DNA from: Todiramphus chloris collaris
Lineage: Eukaryota; Chordata; Aves; Coraciiformes; Alcedinidae
Assembly: GCA_025345505.1 (NCBI GenBank)
Contig: JANVCC010000056.1
Location: 744,001-808,000, forward strand
DNA length: 64,000 bases
Direction: 5' to 3'
This document shows, in pieces, positions 26,086 to 38,500 of this stretch. Both the position numbers and the translations under genes were made by a program. The notes under the pieces are model-generated. The model ran no database searches. It saw nothing but the letters and a program-made list of their open reading frames with translations, and was not told the DNA's origin. The number at the start of each line of letters is the position of its first letter. The first letter of the stretch is position 1.

Positions 26086-29000
26086 CTGCAGTTTAGAAAT
26101 GTACCTTTTATATACATACTTTTAAAATGTGTGCTTACTGTTTTAGCTTTTCTAATTGATGAATACGAATATTATTTATTTCAACTTCTGTCTATAAGGT
26201 CAAATTTCATTTACTATTTTTTGCAAGCTGAGTATGAAATGAAGAGTACAATAAGCTTTAAGGTAGAAAATCCCAAAAGAAAATTCCAGTGTTGTAGCAG
26301 ATTCTCACTCTCTTAGAAGATTAATGGAGCAGACTTGTAGAACATTTTCTGTGTCCTATGGCTATTAATTTAACATATTCATTATGCTGGACATCATGTT
26401 ATGTTTGAGCATTTGCAAAAACCTGCTCTATTATTTAGCAACAAAGCTCCTGAATTCTCCTCATTATGAAAATATTGTTAGGTTCTGCAGAGCTGTCTCT
26501 AAGAAATACTTAAAAGCGTTCATTATATTTCTGAAATCATTATAACAATAACCTGGAGGTATGTTTTATCTGTTATGGCGACTCTGTGCCCTTTCTTCTT
26601 GCAGCTCCTGCAGTAGGGAATGCAGCCAAGGAAAAATGGCATCATATCTATGTTGTTTATACATTATTCCTGTTCCCCTTGGAGCTATGGTTTTCAACTG
26701 TGAACTGGATGAACCCAAATAGATCTTCTAACTTACATCATGGACTAGACCATCCACAGGCAGCTCCAGTATTTGGGATGCAGAAGCACAATATAGAAAA
26801 CCATCCTAGAGTTTCATAAACTACCATCTGACAGGAATAAAAGTTACTTACTTTGGGTGGAGGTATATAGAAAAAAATCCTTCATTTGGCACGGTACCAT
26901 CAGGGCTTTGCCTTGACCAAGGTCTGAGTGACTGAGTATAATGAGCCATGGCCAAGAGGACACTGTAAACAAGGCCTGAGCACAGTGATTTATGGCTGAC
27001 ATGCAAAATATATCTGAGCATAATGAGTCTTGGTGTGGACTGTGCATCAATAACTGACAGGAAGATGGTACCTGAAACTGCTGGAAAGGTATACTATGAT
27101 CTGAATGGCAGCTTGTGTCAACATCTGGCTATAAAGACACTTGGCAGTAGAGGTTAGGAAAGGACAATTTTACATGGACACCCATGTAGAAGCAGAGTGA
27201 TTGAGGTGGTACCGCTATGCGTTGGTGCTGACCCTCTGCCCAAGAGTTTGACATGAAGACTGTTCAGAGGGAGCATCACATTCCCCTGGGCTTCACTGTG
27301 CTGCCTCACCAGGCTGGTAATTGGGGTGGGGTTCAGTTAATTGCATGTATGTGTGTGAAAAGCTTTTTCTGACATTGCCTATTTATTGCTTAGTCCATTT
27401 AAATTGTACTTACCAGTGTCACAATGTTTAGTGTTCCATTTCCCCTCAGTGACATCATTCCATTCCTTTTTTGCAGTATGAGGATAGAACATATAATTTA
27501 GGTTTTGATCACATTTTAGAAGCATTGACTGTCACTTGCCTTCAGTCTCTCAAGTCACATTTAAGAAAAACACCATGGCCTACAAGGAGTAGGTACAAAC
27601 ACCCCAAGAAAAGCTGCAGAAACCTGGGAGATTTCTATGCACTGGGAGCATTTTGTGGCATTTACGTAGAACAGTGTTTGGAAAATATCAGTCAGAAACA
27701 AAGTTTTGAAAAATCATAATAATAGATATGAGGCTATGGTTTAGTGTACTGGAGCAACTAGTAGTAAAAATTGTATTGCCAAAGATCAAACATCACTTAG
27801 ATTCTGCTTTGAAAATTCTCCTTGTTTTGAGAGTATCCAGAGGTAGCTAACCAAATCCTTTGCAATCAGGAAAAAAATGCCCCTGCTGATCTTGCTTTTC
27901 AAGAAATTATCCTGTGTAAATTATTGAAAAGATGAGTCACTATTTCCACAGTTTCCTGTAAATACACACATATTTCATGAGATCCTGTGGGAAAGAAATA
28001 TTTAGAAGCATAAAGCCATAAACTTATAATTAACTTCTGTATTTTGTAAGTGTCTGAAACACATGGGCCAAATATTCATTTTTTAAATCAATATTTACAT
28101 TCTCACTAGAAAGATCAACTAATTCTTTATTTTGTAGCATTGTGCATTAACCATTACTTCTTTAGCTGTGCTTTCTGTCATCATAGTGTATGCTTGCAAA
28201 TAGAATAAAGTATACAGAGACCAATTTGCTAATCAAATTCCTTCTCACTCCTTTACTCTTTCCTCCTATGATCTCTGCACGTTCTTGGTATTAATAATGA
28301 AAAAACTTAAGAGTGGCTCTTGTTAAAAATGTAACTCAAGAATTCAGTGTGACCTTTTACATCTAGACCCTGATTTAAGAGCCAACACAGCTAGAAGCAT
28401 AAGGTAGTATGCTGCTGTAGCATATTAAAAGGTCAGATTTAAATGAGTTCGGGTTGAGATACTGTTCTTTATCTTAGGGAGGAATCAATTATGAGCTCCA
28501 GTTAAATATGTAATTCTCATGACTTACTCTCAAATAACACATATTGATGAATTTAAACCATAATGATAATGATGTTAGTACTAACAAATAATTAACATCT
28601 GGTTCCTAATCAGATCAAGAGATTTTGAATTTTACAATCAAGAGGTATTTAATGCTTGCAAAATTAATTATATGTATTGGTGTTTAGAGGACTGATGTCT
28701 ACAGTAAAGATCTGATATGTGTGCAACAGCAGTTTCCAAACTACTTAGTCCAAAGGTAGATGCCTGTCGATGATAAAACAATAACTTTTACCTTATACTG
28801 ATCACTTACAAAGTTTTTAACAGTTAAGATACTGAAGGAAGGACTGGTAGTTACCTTCAGTGATTCTGTTTAGGACAAGGCCTGACTCCAGATGCTGGGT
28901 TCAGAAACTCCTTCCTTTTTCTCTGTTTCTTCATATGAAGTATCTGTGTTAGCTGTGCAGTGGCCAGAGTACAGGAATGAGGTGGAACCTTTTCAAGAAC

Positions 29001-29575
29001 TTTTTTCCCCACTGTTCCAAGATCATTCATCTGTTCTGTTCAGATCTTGCAATGGTATCAATTTTTCCTGTGGAGGTTCCCAGCAAGGTAAGTGTCTCTC
29101 TAATAGTGGCTCTTTAAGACGAAATGAGTTCCATATGCCTGAAGTTCCAAATTAAAAAAAAAAACAACTATCTTACTCATCCACAAACCACTATCTGTGG
29201 GTATGTACATTCTATGTAAATGCATGAGTGTATATATTTACATTTATGTACGCATATATACACACTAAGTAAGAAAAAATGTAAATCATGTGGATAAGGG
29301 CTCTAACCATTGTTTCAGCTTGTTTATTCTGAACAGCTACATCATGCTTCAGTGGTATGTTGGACTTTCGCCACTGACTTCAAAGGAATCAGATTCAGGA
29401 CACTAAAAAAGCAAATTTTTGAAACCAATAATATTTAAATAGCTTGGCTTTCAAGTAATTATATGAAGCTCAGAGTTTACTCTCCCCCATGTAGAAATAA
29501 CCTGTAGGGGGGAGAATGAGACCTTTAGATAATTAACTATTCAGTAAGTCTTAAGCAGCTCAATAATGCTTTTTA
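26086..29575. other. Non-coding stretch, no gene recognised
   Basis: About 26850-27330 is less AT-rich than its surroundings and matches nothing I know. Splice-like signals occur: pyrimidine-rich acceptors ending near 26604 and 27477, and a consensus donor CAAGGTAAGTG at about 29085-29095. They do not pair into an exon with recognisable coding content. At 29371-29400, GACTTCAAAGGAATCAGATTCAGGAC resembles an ancient amniote repeat word, too short to name. Confidence 0.45.
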
Positions 29576-29665
29576 TCTTCAAAGTGCTTTTTAAACTTTA
29601 ACTAAGTAATCCTCTCAGTCCTCTGAAGTAAATAATTTGCTATTTATTATCCTGGTGAAGAACTG
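29576..29665 (-). repeat. MIR-like ancient SINE fragment
   Basis: The segment CAAAGTGCTTT, then AACTAAGTAATCCTCTCAG, then CTCTGAAGTAAATAATT and TTATTATCCTGGTGAAGAACTG follows, in order, the antisense 3' part of MIR/CORE-SINE consensus (growing GTGCTTT, AATCCTC, TGAGGTA, ATTATCCC blocks). Only about 90 bp remain and the tRNA-derived head is missing. MIR relics are old and shared across amniotes, which fits the divergence seen. L2 or a CR1 3' end is the alternative. Confidence 0.5.
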
Positions 29666-29944
29666 CTATAAATTAAAAGGAAATGCTGAAAACAGTACTT
29701 TTCATTTACATTTTTTTTTTTTTTTTAAATAGGAAAATGAAAAAAAAAGCAAAAAGCTCAGGCTGTGAGTCTTCATTCCCTTGGTACTTACTCCCTTTCA
29801 AGAATTACTGCTCCAAAGGAAAAATACAATCTCTATGACCACCCATTACCAGAGATGGAAAACATACTGCAGAAAGTAGCTGCCTCTAAACTCTACTACT
29901 CTCCTAGACAACTGTACTTTTAAGTGAACTTTTCTGGCACATGC

Positions 29945-30180
29945 TTCAGAGATTTGTGGAAGGATGGTTTGACTGCAAACTCTCACAGTGAATGAAATTT
30001 AATATAGATAAAGGTAGAGTAGCGCACCTAGGGAAAAAAGCAAAGGGTAGCTAGAAGAAAAATGTTACCAAAGAGGAGTAAGATCCTGTGGTTGTGACAC
30101 ATAGTTCTATAAAAACATCAGTTTAATAGACAAAATAATTTAAAAATCTAAATTAAATGCCTAGAATCATTAGCAAGTGT
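29945..30180 (+). mobile_element. Ancient CR1 LINE fragment, reverse-transcriptase 3' region (sense)
   Basis: AATGAAATTTAATATAGATA then GTAGAGTAGCGCACCTAGGG reads as the CR1 ORF2 segment usually coding MKFN-x-x-K-x-x-VLHLG just after the catalytic motif of the reverse transcriptase. Later AGATCCTGTGGTTGTGA fits the following DLGV(L/M)V segment. The match is broken by indels, and no frame stays open. It is much more diverged than the copy at 45.6 kb. Confidence 0.45.
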
Positions 30181-33100
30181 TCAGTGGGGTTACCTTTTAA
30201 GTATATATTTCAGTAAATAATCTTGCCATTCTTGTATATTTACAATTATACATGCTTGGACTGGAGCATAAATGCCTTACAAAGAATTCCAGGATTTGGT
30301 GTTATTTCTTATTGATGGAATTAAACACATTTCCCACAATGTTTTTCAATCAAACAGTGTTTCTCTAAAAATTACCTGACAGAGTACCACACACACTCAA
30401 GCCTCTCAGATTCACAACTGTATTAAAAAGACTAAGAAAAAAGGAAAGCCTAGATCACATCATCCAACAGGTATGTTCACATTAGAGAACATCAACATCA
30501 CTTTAACTCAACTAACTATATACTCTCCTACAAAATGCTGAATGCACAACACCAAAATACTATCTAATGGAATTCTGATTGGTATTAGTGGTCATGTTAG
30601 TGTTGCCATTCTCCATTTATGGGGACAAGAAGTATAAATGTGATATGGAATATTAGAAAATTAATTAGCAACACATCCCTAATATTAATGTGTGTTCTAA
30701 ATGTGAATAATTAGCTTTTCACCCATATGCATGGTAGGAAAAAGGAAGGCACTTCATCTTTTTCCATTATAAACTTTTATTCTTGAAAAATCATATCTTT
30801 CTACATCTATACTGAAATTGGAAACAAACAAAAAAAATTACTCGAGAACTTTTCTCATGTTGAGTTTGCAATTAAGTTTATGCACGAACTGACCATCAGG
30901 TTTATGGTTCTGTTCTATGCCCTTGTTTGTCCTTCTCAATGATAGAAAATGACACAGTAGAATATTAGGATGAAACAATGAAAGTCTGAATAAGATACTA
31001 AAACACTGCTGATCAGGAAAAATGTAAGTTTACTTCATTCCAGGAATCCAGTTTTTATATGGTATAAATTACGTGTTAATTCTGATAAGGTCATGGTTTA
31101 TTTCCCGCTTCTGCTGATTACAGAGTAAAAATATGTCAAAGAATACCTTCTGCCATGTTAATATGATTCTGATTATCTGGTTTAGGATTTTTCCCTGTTT
31201 TGAAGAAAAATAACATTTTGATAGGAACACCATGGTCTCAACCCAATCCCTGCTCTTCAGGGATTCGTAATCCTTCCAGTCTTTGCTTCACCACATTTCA
31301 GTAAGAGCTTCAGGCAGCTCTATAATCTAGGTTAGTGATGCTAGTCCTGCTTTTTCTTAAATGTCTACAATGATGTGCCAAAAGGACAGTTATAGGAATT
31401 ATCTACAAAAAGTAGAAAAGTGTCATGTAATAGAAAAATGTGAAGCATTCTCAGAAGCGGATCAAGCCCCTGTGTAACTTGGGCATGACCTTCGCTAGGT
31501 TCATGTTGTTGGGACAGCATTCCCTGCATACTCATAGCTTTTAACTCCCTACCTGAGATGGCATTTGGACAAATATCAGTGCTGATTCTGTCTGAGTTCT
31601 TGAGATGCTCTAGTCATTGCTGTAGTTTGTTTTTTTTTTTTAATTTAAAGATAATATAATACTTAAAAAAAAAAAAAATTCTAAGAATTATATAATCTTT
31701 TTGGGAAAAAAAAAGTTAATCTTTTTTATGGACTATAATGGTTCTTGTTTATGAACTTATACAAAAAAGTTTGAATATTTCAATCTTGTAATTTTAATTT
31801 CTGTCTCTATGGCCTCTATGTACGAAAGGGTCTAAATTCTAATACTTTTTTTTTTTTTCCCCTGAAAATGAACTAAAACTGTCCGTGTTTCCAGTATTTT
31901 CTGTTATATATATAGTTTTCCTTAACATTGTCATTTTTAAACCAATATATATTGCTATTTCCACAAAGACTTTTCCCCCAAAACCCATTTCCCCCAACAG
32001 TTTAGTAAATTAAGCTATTCTGACTAAAATGACAAAAATTTGGATATTTTAGTAAAAATGAAAAGCACACCATTATCTAAAATCCTGCAAAATGAAAGCA
32101 GTTTAAATCTTAATGGTAGAAAAATTGTCTTCTTCCCCCCCCCAATTCAAGTATTAGCAATTGTAATTGATTACAAGCAAGATTCTAATTGTCTTAGCCA
32201 ATGAAAGGAAAGCACAGTGGGTTCAGTGCACATCTAAAGTTTATCTACAGCTTACTTTCTACTCCACGGTTGGTTTGCAAGCTAAAATTTCCCTAAATTC
32301 CAAATATTCAGAAAGAAAGACCAGAATAAAACATTTATTAGAGACTGTCATGCCTGTCAGTCTCTTGGTCCAAATGTTACTCCAGAACCAAACTGCCATG
32401 CTGTTAAAGGGTTTACTATTTGAAAGTTTTAGCTATTAAATCTTTCATCCCTGATAGACATTTAGGAATAAGTTTGCAATTGATGGAAGTAATAAAAGTA
32501 TACATAATCTAAAACTTCAGAGAACCAAGACTTTGAAATCATTCAGCTGCAGAGAAGAGAATAAATAGAATTAAATCTACAATTTTAAATAATTGAGTTT
32601 CGCAGCAAGAAGCAACAAGTGAAAAACTATGAAACATGCCTCATCTAATATGCAATAATTTGACATTGGGAGAGAGGTGTACCTTCGAAACTGTTTGAGA
32701 CAGGAAATAATTTTCATATACTTGGGTTCTGGATATGAATGTGAGTTCACACCTTCCAAATACACTTTAAAGATGAACACGACTAATGAAACATTCTTTT
32801 CTAAAAGGCATCAGGAGAATTTAGAGAGTGGTCCAGAAATCAAAAGAAAAAATATTAATTTATAAATAGTAGATATGCTTCATGTCATGAAGTAAGCCAG
32901 TTAGTGCTTGACATGTTTAAAAAAACCCACAACGTTTTCCTTTGAATAGCTGTTTTAATGTCCAATCAAGCATCTAGCATTGCCTGCTATTAAAGTTATG
33001 ACACTGAATTAAAAGGACTTGCTAGTTCAGTCAGTTACTGAAATTTGCACTGCTCAGAAGTAGAATTCCCACTGTCCTTTAGAAGGCTGACCTGACCAAA

Positions 33101-34194
33101 ACAGTGGCAGTAAAGGCCTTTTTTTTTTCTTTTTTTTTTTTTTTTTTTTTAAGAGGTACTCTCAGAAGAAGAAAAGAGTGTACATTTATTTATTCTGGAG
33201 TAATGAGAGCCGAGAATTAGAAATAATAGAACCAATGATAATGGTTAAGAAGAACTTGTTCAACAATAGGAAAATTGATTCACCATGAAACTAAGCTATA
33301 AAGGACACTTTAGGAGAATCTTTCATAATCAGAGTTATAAAATATTCATGGGGTGTCTCTACATCCAGTGTGTAACTAGGATACTGTTTCTGGAGATGCC
33401 ATTACAGAAATATGATATTCAAAATATGAACATCTGGTAATCAAATGCATGGCAGTGTAGTACTTACATGAGAAACATGATTTATTCCCAAGGAAGGATA
33501 TTAATTCTAAACACAGGGCTTCCAGACTTTCTGGAAGACAAAAACATGAGAGAGACAGAGGAGAAAGTAGAGTTGTGTGTATCAGGAGAAAAATCAGGAT
33601 TGAAAAATTGCTACAGTGAGCCTTGGAGAAATATAATGAATCAATCTGGGATTAAGCTACTAGACAGGAAAAAAAAAAATAAGGATAGCACTAGGGAGTT
33701 TTTACAACCTCCAGGGCAAGAAGAGACATGAGAATAAAATTCTGCTTAAAGATGAGGTGAGAAAAAGAAGGTAAAAAAACCCCACAAGAATATGAGAATT
33801 CATAATTTCAACCCTCTAATTACCAAAAAACCTCAGAGACACAGAGGAAGAGAAATATGGGAATGAAGATGTAGTGAACGATTACATCTGAATTAATTAG
33901 GGACACAAACATGTGAATGCAAAGACTCTATTGCCAAGCATAATTGTTTGGCATTAGCTAGTGATGAGGATTTCACCAATACTTTTAGAAAATTGAAGTA
34001 ATTTTCCACCAAAAAATTATTGTGAGATGATAGGCCTTCTCTATCTCAGTACAGTAAAACATGGAAGAAAACCTTCAAAGGAAAGACAGTTCTACATGAA
34101 TGTACACAGGCCAGCTGAAAAAAATAGGAAAAAAGTGATGAGTAATGGACATGAAAGACAAATCCTTTGTCTCTGTAAAATGGTGCAGCTCCAT
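30181..34194. other. Non-coding stretch, no gene recognised
   Basis: Rich in homopolymers: T runs at about 31629-31641 and 31847-31858, an A run at about 31665-31678, nine C at 32135-32143, and a long T tract at 33119-33150. Frames at 32167-32439 and 33468-33731 are not recognised. Confidence 0.55.
33119..33150. repeat. Poly(T) tract with one C
   Basis: Thirty-two bases of T interrupted by one C at 33129. No retroposon body or duplication was found beside it. Confidence 0.9.
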
Positions 34195-34520
34195 TAACTT
34201 TTTCATACAGTTCAAGACAGCAAGAATCCATTAGATCATCTATTTTGACCCTGTATATCATAGGTCATTAAATTTAATTTTCAATTGTACTCAGCTCAGT
34301 AGCTTATGTTTAACACATTATGGAAAAACATCTAGTCTTGATTTGAAGGCAGAGAGATGGAGAATCAAATACTGCCCTTGGCTTTTTGCTCTGAAGGTTA
34401 AATACTGTTGCGGCTGTGAAACTATGCCTTATTTCTCATTTGAATTTGCTTGGCTTCAGTTTCCAGCCAGCAATTTTCTTTCTGCTAGGTTAAATAGTCT
34501 TTTTAACACATTTTTTTTTC
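34195..34520 (-). mobile_element. Ancient CR1 LINE 3' end (antisense)
   Basis: Read on the plus strand, the order TTAGATCATCTA...TTTGACC...CTGTATATCATAGG, CATCTAGTCTTGATTTGAAG, GATGGAGAATC, GCCTTATTTCTCATTTGAAT, TGCTTGGCTTCAGTTTCCAG and TTCTGCTAGGTTAAATAG follows the antisense 3' region of old sauropsid/amniote CR1 families. The terminal 3' UTR side lies at the left. Substitution and indel load are high. The 154-codon plus-strand frame starting at 34343 begins inside this element and is therefore not taken as a gene. Confidence 0.75.
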
Positions 34521-37500
34521 TTGTACTTCTAGATCATAAGAAAATCACTTCTTTAGGAAGCCATATAGTAGAAGCTCTTCTTTTGTCCTACCTCTCTATA
34601 AAGCAGCTTTCTCCAGCTTTAATATATTTCCATTCTGTAACACTCCTATTTTTAGCAATCGGCACCCACAATTCTTGTACTGTTCAAAGTAATGTTACCT
34701 CTCTACCCACATTTGTTCACTCTTTATATTTTGTAGTAGCCATTTTTGCAGAGATTCATACTGAAGTTCAGTTTGAGCTGTGCATCTTGTGTATTTTGAG
34801 GCACTGAAGCTCAGGTAAGTTGCCTACATTTCCTATATAATCAAGATACAAAGATAAGTTACTTTAGAGGATGACCCACGTTTCAGGTGAGTTATCTCCA
34901 TTTACCTCATATTGAAGACAAAGTGACTGAGCTCCTTATCTGGAAACTCTTTGGTATTAGTAAAACACTATAGGAGTAGGAGACATGCAGAGACAATTCA
35001 GCTCTTTACAATGTACCTGGAATTTTATTACCTTCCCTGGTAATTTCTACAGCAGTAGGATAAAAGTAAATTCTTCTAAACTCATTACCCATTTCTCCTC
35101 TGGCTCTGAATGCTCTCCATTCTTTCCTCTGTAGTAGATACAGGTCTGTCTGAAAAGTCTGGGAAACAGGATCTCTGTACCGATTGATGATGAATTTACC
35201 AAAGATTATGAACAATTTGTTAATCTCCTCCTCCTTTTCTATCTATAATTATTTCCTCTTTGCCTGCGTTAGTAACAATAGTTTCACAAGCAAGGGTAAA
35301 AAATACAACACAGACCTTTACTTATCTTTACATGCATGCTTATTACTTCCAAACCACCAGGCACTCACACTTCAAATAAGGCACTAATGTTGCTTCAGCA
35401 CTTAATATAAAATATTAGAATCCATCATTGTGCAGGCTACAGTGAAAATTGGTGTTCCATAAAGATAACTTGTAGGGCAGGCTGATTCTGCATACACTTT
35501 ACTTCTGCTGATAACTTTCCCTAACTCACTTCCAGCTCCATTTTTCTCCATCACTCCTGAGTTATGAGGTCATCAATAACTTGTGGAAATAGAAGATATA
35601 TCATGAGTTATCCTTTTGTAAAATGTTGTGTTAATATAGTTAATTGTATCATCTGGATTTTTCCTTAGAAGAGGATACAAATGTGTTTATGACAAGTCAA
35701 CACATTCTTGTACTGCATGTTAAAGTAACAATAAGGTGTCTCCACTCCTACTTATTCATATCGCCAAATATGACTATATAAATAAATATTAAACTGATTT
35801 TTTCTTTCCTGCAACATTAAACTCCAAAACAATGTGCATCAAGAAATCTCGCATCAAGCTGGAAAAAATTGCTACCCTAGGCATTTCCCCACACAATCTT
35901 CCCTTTATTCTTTGAGTCTTACATTCTGGTTTTGTCATCTATAATATTTTCATTCTTCTCAAACAATTTCTCTTATGCACTGAACTGAATGGAGCCTAGA
36001 AATGAATAAAGGTAAAGAGTGCATTTTGTGATGCTTTTCTATGGCAGCTTGTTTTTTCATTATTATTTTTTATTTTCCCTTGGCTGATCAGAAGCTATTT
36101 ATTTATTTTCCCTAGAGACCTTACTAAATCTGCCAAACACTATTAAGTTGCCGTCTCATAAATTAAACAATATGGTGTTTACACACCGTGTAACCAAGCC
36201 TTTGGTCCTACCCAGGCAAAAAACTTGAGTTTTCTCATAGACCAGTTACAGCAATAAGACCAGGTGGCTCAGCTCAACATGTTGAACTTGTTTGTCCTCA
36301 TAATACAATTCAAGCAATCTTTGGATGCCCAAAATTTCAGAGTGCCAATATAACCCTGGTAAGACTGATCAGAGTAAGAAGAAAGATAGGTGAGCACTGG
36401 TCCTGTCTAGTGGGTGCTACTTCAGGTATTTTCCCCATTGTAGGATCCCTGTCCCCTAGCCAGCCCACAATTCCCAAATGGCACAAAGCAATGTAGGTAA
36501 TGGGGAAATAAACTGTCTCAGGGTTTTCTAATCTTGTTTAGTAATAAAGACTGATCTCCAAACTCCCATAACTCTGTCAACCTCTATGTAGCTGGTGTGG
36601 TAGTAATGGAGAAAAGGATGTTGCTGAGGTAACTTCTATCCAAATCAGATTTTACAAATACAGTTTCTTAAGGAATATCCTCCACAGATCTCTCAAGTAA
36701 GATGAGAGTAAGTAGTTGCACCTTGGTTCTTATTAAAAAAAAAAGTCCCTTATTTGATAAGGTGGTGTACTTATGTGAGTGTTTAGGCCAACTGTGGAAT
36801 ATAACATCAAGATGATGAATAAAAACCCTAAAATTGTAGAATATAATTGAAAAATACACTGTTCTCAAATTTGTGAATAAATTGAAAACATTACATAAAG
36901 AGTGACATGTTTTCTTAAAATGATCATCAGAATAAATAGTAATTTTATTACCACAATTGATATTGCATTGATTTATATAAACTTGCACATTTTAACATAA
37001 TGATATAATTAATATTTGTAAAGAGTTTAAAAATTAAGTGTTACTTAAAGTTTGGTTTTCAAAGACTGTCATTAATAATGGCTTACAGCAGCACAGTATA
37101 CTGGTAAGGCTCCCACTTTCTTTTCCTTGATCACACAGTAGATTTTTGAAGCGTGTTTAGAGGCTGTTGATTTCTTTTCATTGGAGACAAGCATCATTTA
37201 TAAAACAACAAAATGCTATTCACTGTCATTCTACACAAAGCCAGTTAAGATCTACAAGATGTAAACCACAAGTTCTATTTACATTTAGTTTTTTCTACAT
37301 AACTTTCTTGATCAATAATGCCTAGAATAATTATCTGAGTTATCTGCAGGACTCTGAATGTAAAGTACTAGAAATATGAAGAAATATTGCTGTAATAGAA
37401 AAGTGTACTTTTCATACTGCCAGTTTTGTTTCTCTTGAAAGGGAGATGGGGAATAGCATGCTTCTGTCTTTGAGCAAAGAAGTGTTTGCTATTGCAGCTC

Positions 37501-38214
37501 TGAACAGAGTAGAGGCTTTCACTCATGGGACAAAAGTCTATTTTTGCCATGTGTGCTTGGAGCCAAACTTCATCCCATGCTCTAACCTCTTTGTAAACAG
37601 AAAAGGAATTGTGCTTACAGGAAGAACTGGGGAAAAGGAATTTGGGTAATGTTTCTGTCGGAGTACTGGCCTTTCCATTGCCTGTTTACCTCTCTGACAT
37701 ATAAGGAACATCTCTGGATGAACTCAGTCTGGGGAGTAGAAAGCAGATTATACTTCATCAATTCACAACCATGAAAACTGTCTTTTTAGATGTTCTAAGT
37801 TGTGTAGGCTGTTTCAGACACTGGATAAATTGTAGGCAAAAGGGCAAGTAACTGGCTTTTAAAATTAATTCTTTGCCTTTTTTTTTCTTCCTGTAAAGGA
37901 AAGTCTGTAAGAGTCTGTAAAGGAAAGAACTGTAAAGAGTCTGAGAGTTTCTGATCTGTGGTTCATACATGTTTTGAGGCTGTTTCATAATACAAAACAT
38001 AAAATTCCACATTAGTCAGAAGAAAGGCACAAGCTTCTTGTTAAAGATTGGAACACAATTTTTTTACTCTTAAGATTTGAGTCAGATGTCACCTACATTT
38101 TTCCAGGCAATTAGCAATGAGAAATAGCACTGAAAAAATAAGTAGGTAGGAACTATTTCAGAACATGCCTCTAAGGGTTACCAATAATTTAATAAGGGAT
38201 AACTAGCATAGTAC
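34521..38214. other. Non-coding stretch, no gene recognised
   Basis: No domain-bearing frame. A good donor-like CAGGTAAGT occurs at 34812-34820, but its upstream frame is partly old CR1. At 37898-37940 there is a local imperfect duplication of GTCTGTAA/GTAAAGGAAAG words. Confidence 0.5.
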
Positions 38215-38500
38215 AGCATAGGGAAAATTCTACCCACCTAACTTTGTGGCTATTGTAGTGGAACTTACAAATTTTAACAGTAGATGACATTACTTATTGA
38301 TATCTTTAGGAAGCCTTTGATGAAGTTCCCAGTGACAAACTTCTATTAACTATAGAGTTCTACAGTCAGTGAGAATCAGTTAGTATCTAGTTAAAACATA
38401 CTTAAAAACTCAGCCCCGTAATCTAGCTCACTGGACACAGTTCTTGTTCCATTGAGGTCAATCTTCAAGCCTCTTTTATTTTTTTAGCAACTGTACACTA
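38215..38500 (+). mobile_element. Ancient CR1 LINE fragment, reverse-transcriptase region (sense)
   Basis: CACCTAACTTTGTGGCTATT is the CR1 'LTNLVAF' segment. GACATTACTTATTGATATCT and AGCCTTTGATGAAGTTCCCA correspond to motif A (usually D-x-x-Y-L-D-x-x-K-A-F-D-x-V-P), where the catalytic aspartate codon context is now degraded. A segment near 38450-38490 may be the following motif B. No open frame spans it. It is old, judged by the density of differences. Confidence 0.6.

Noticed and set aside
28892-29155. 87-codon frame containing a consensus donor at about 29089
   Set aside because: Donor alone is not evidence of an exon; the upstream residues match nothing and no good acceptor was found.
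34343-34807. 154-codon plus-strand frame, longest outside the 45.6-46.7 kb CR1 copy
   Set aside because: Its first third lies antisense to an ancient CR1 3' end, and the rest has no domain, poor complexity and no conserved neighbours.
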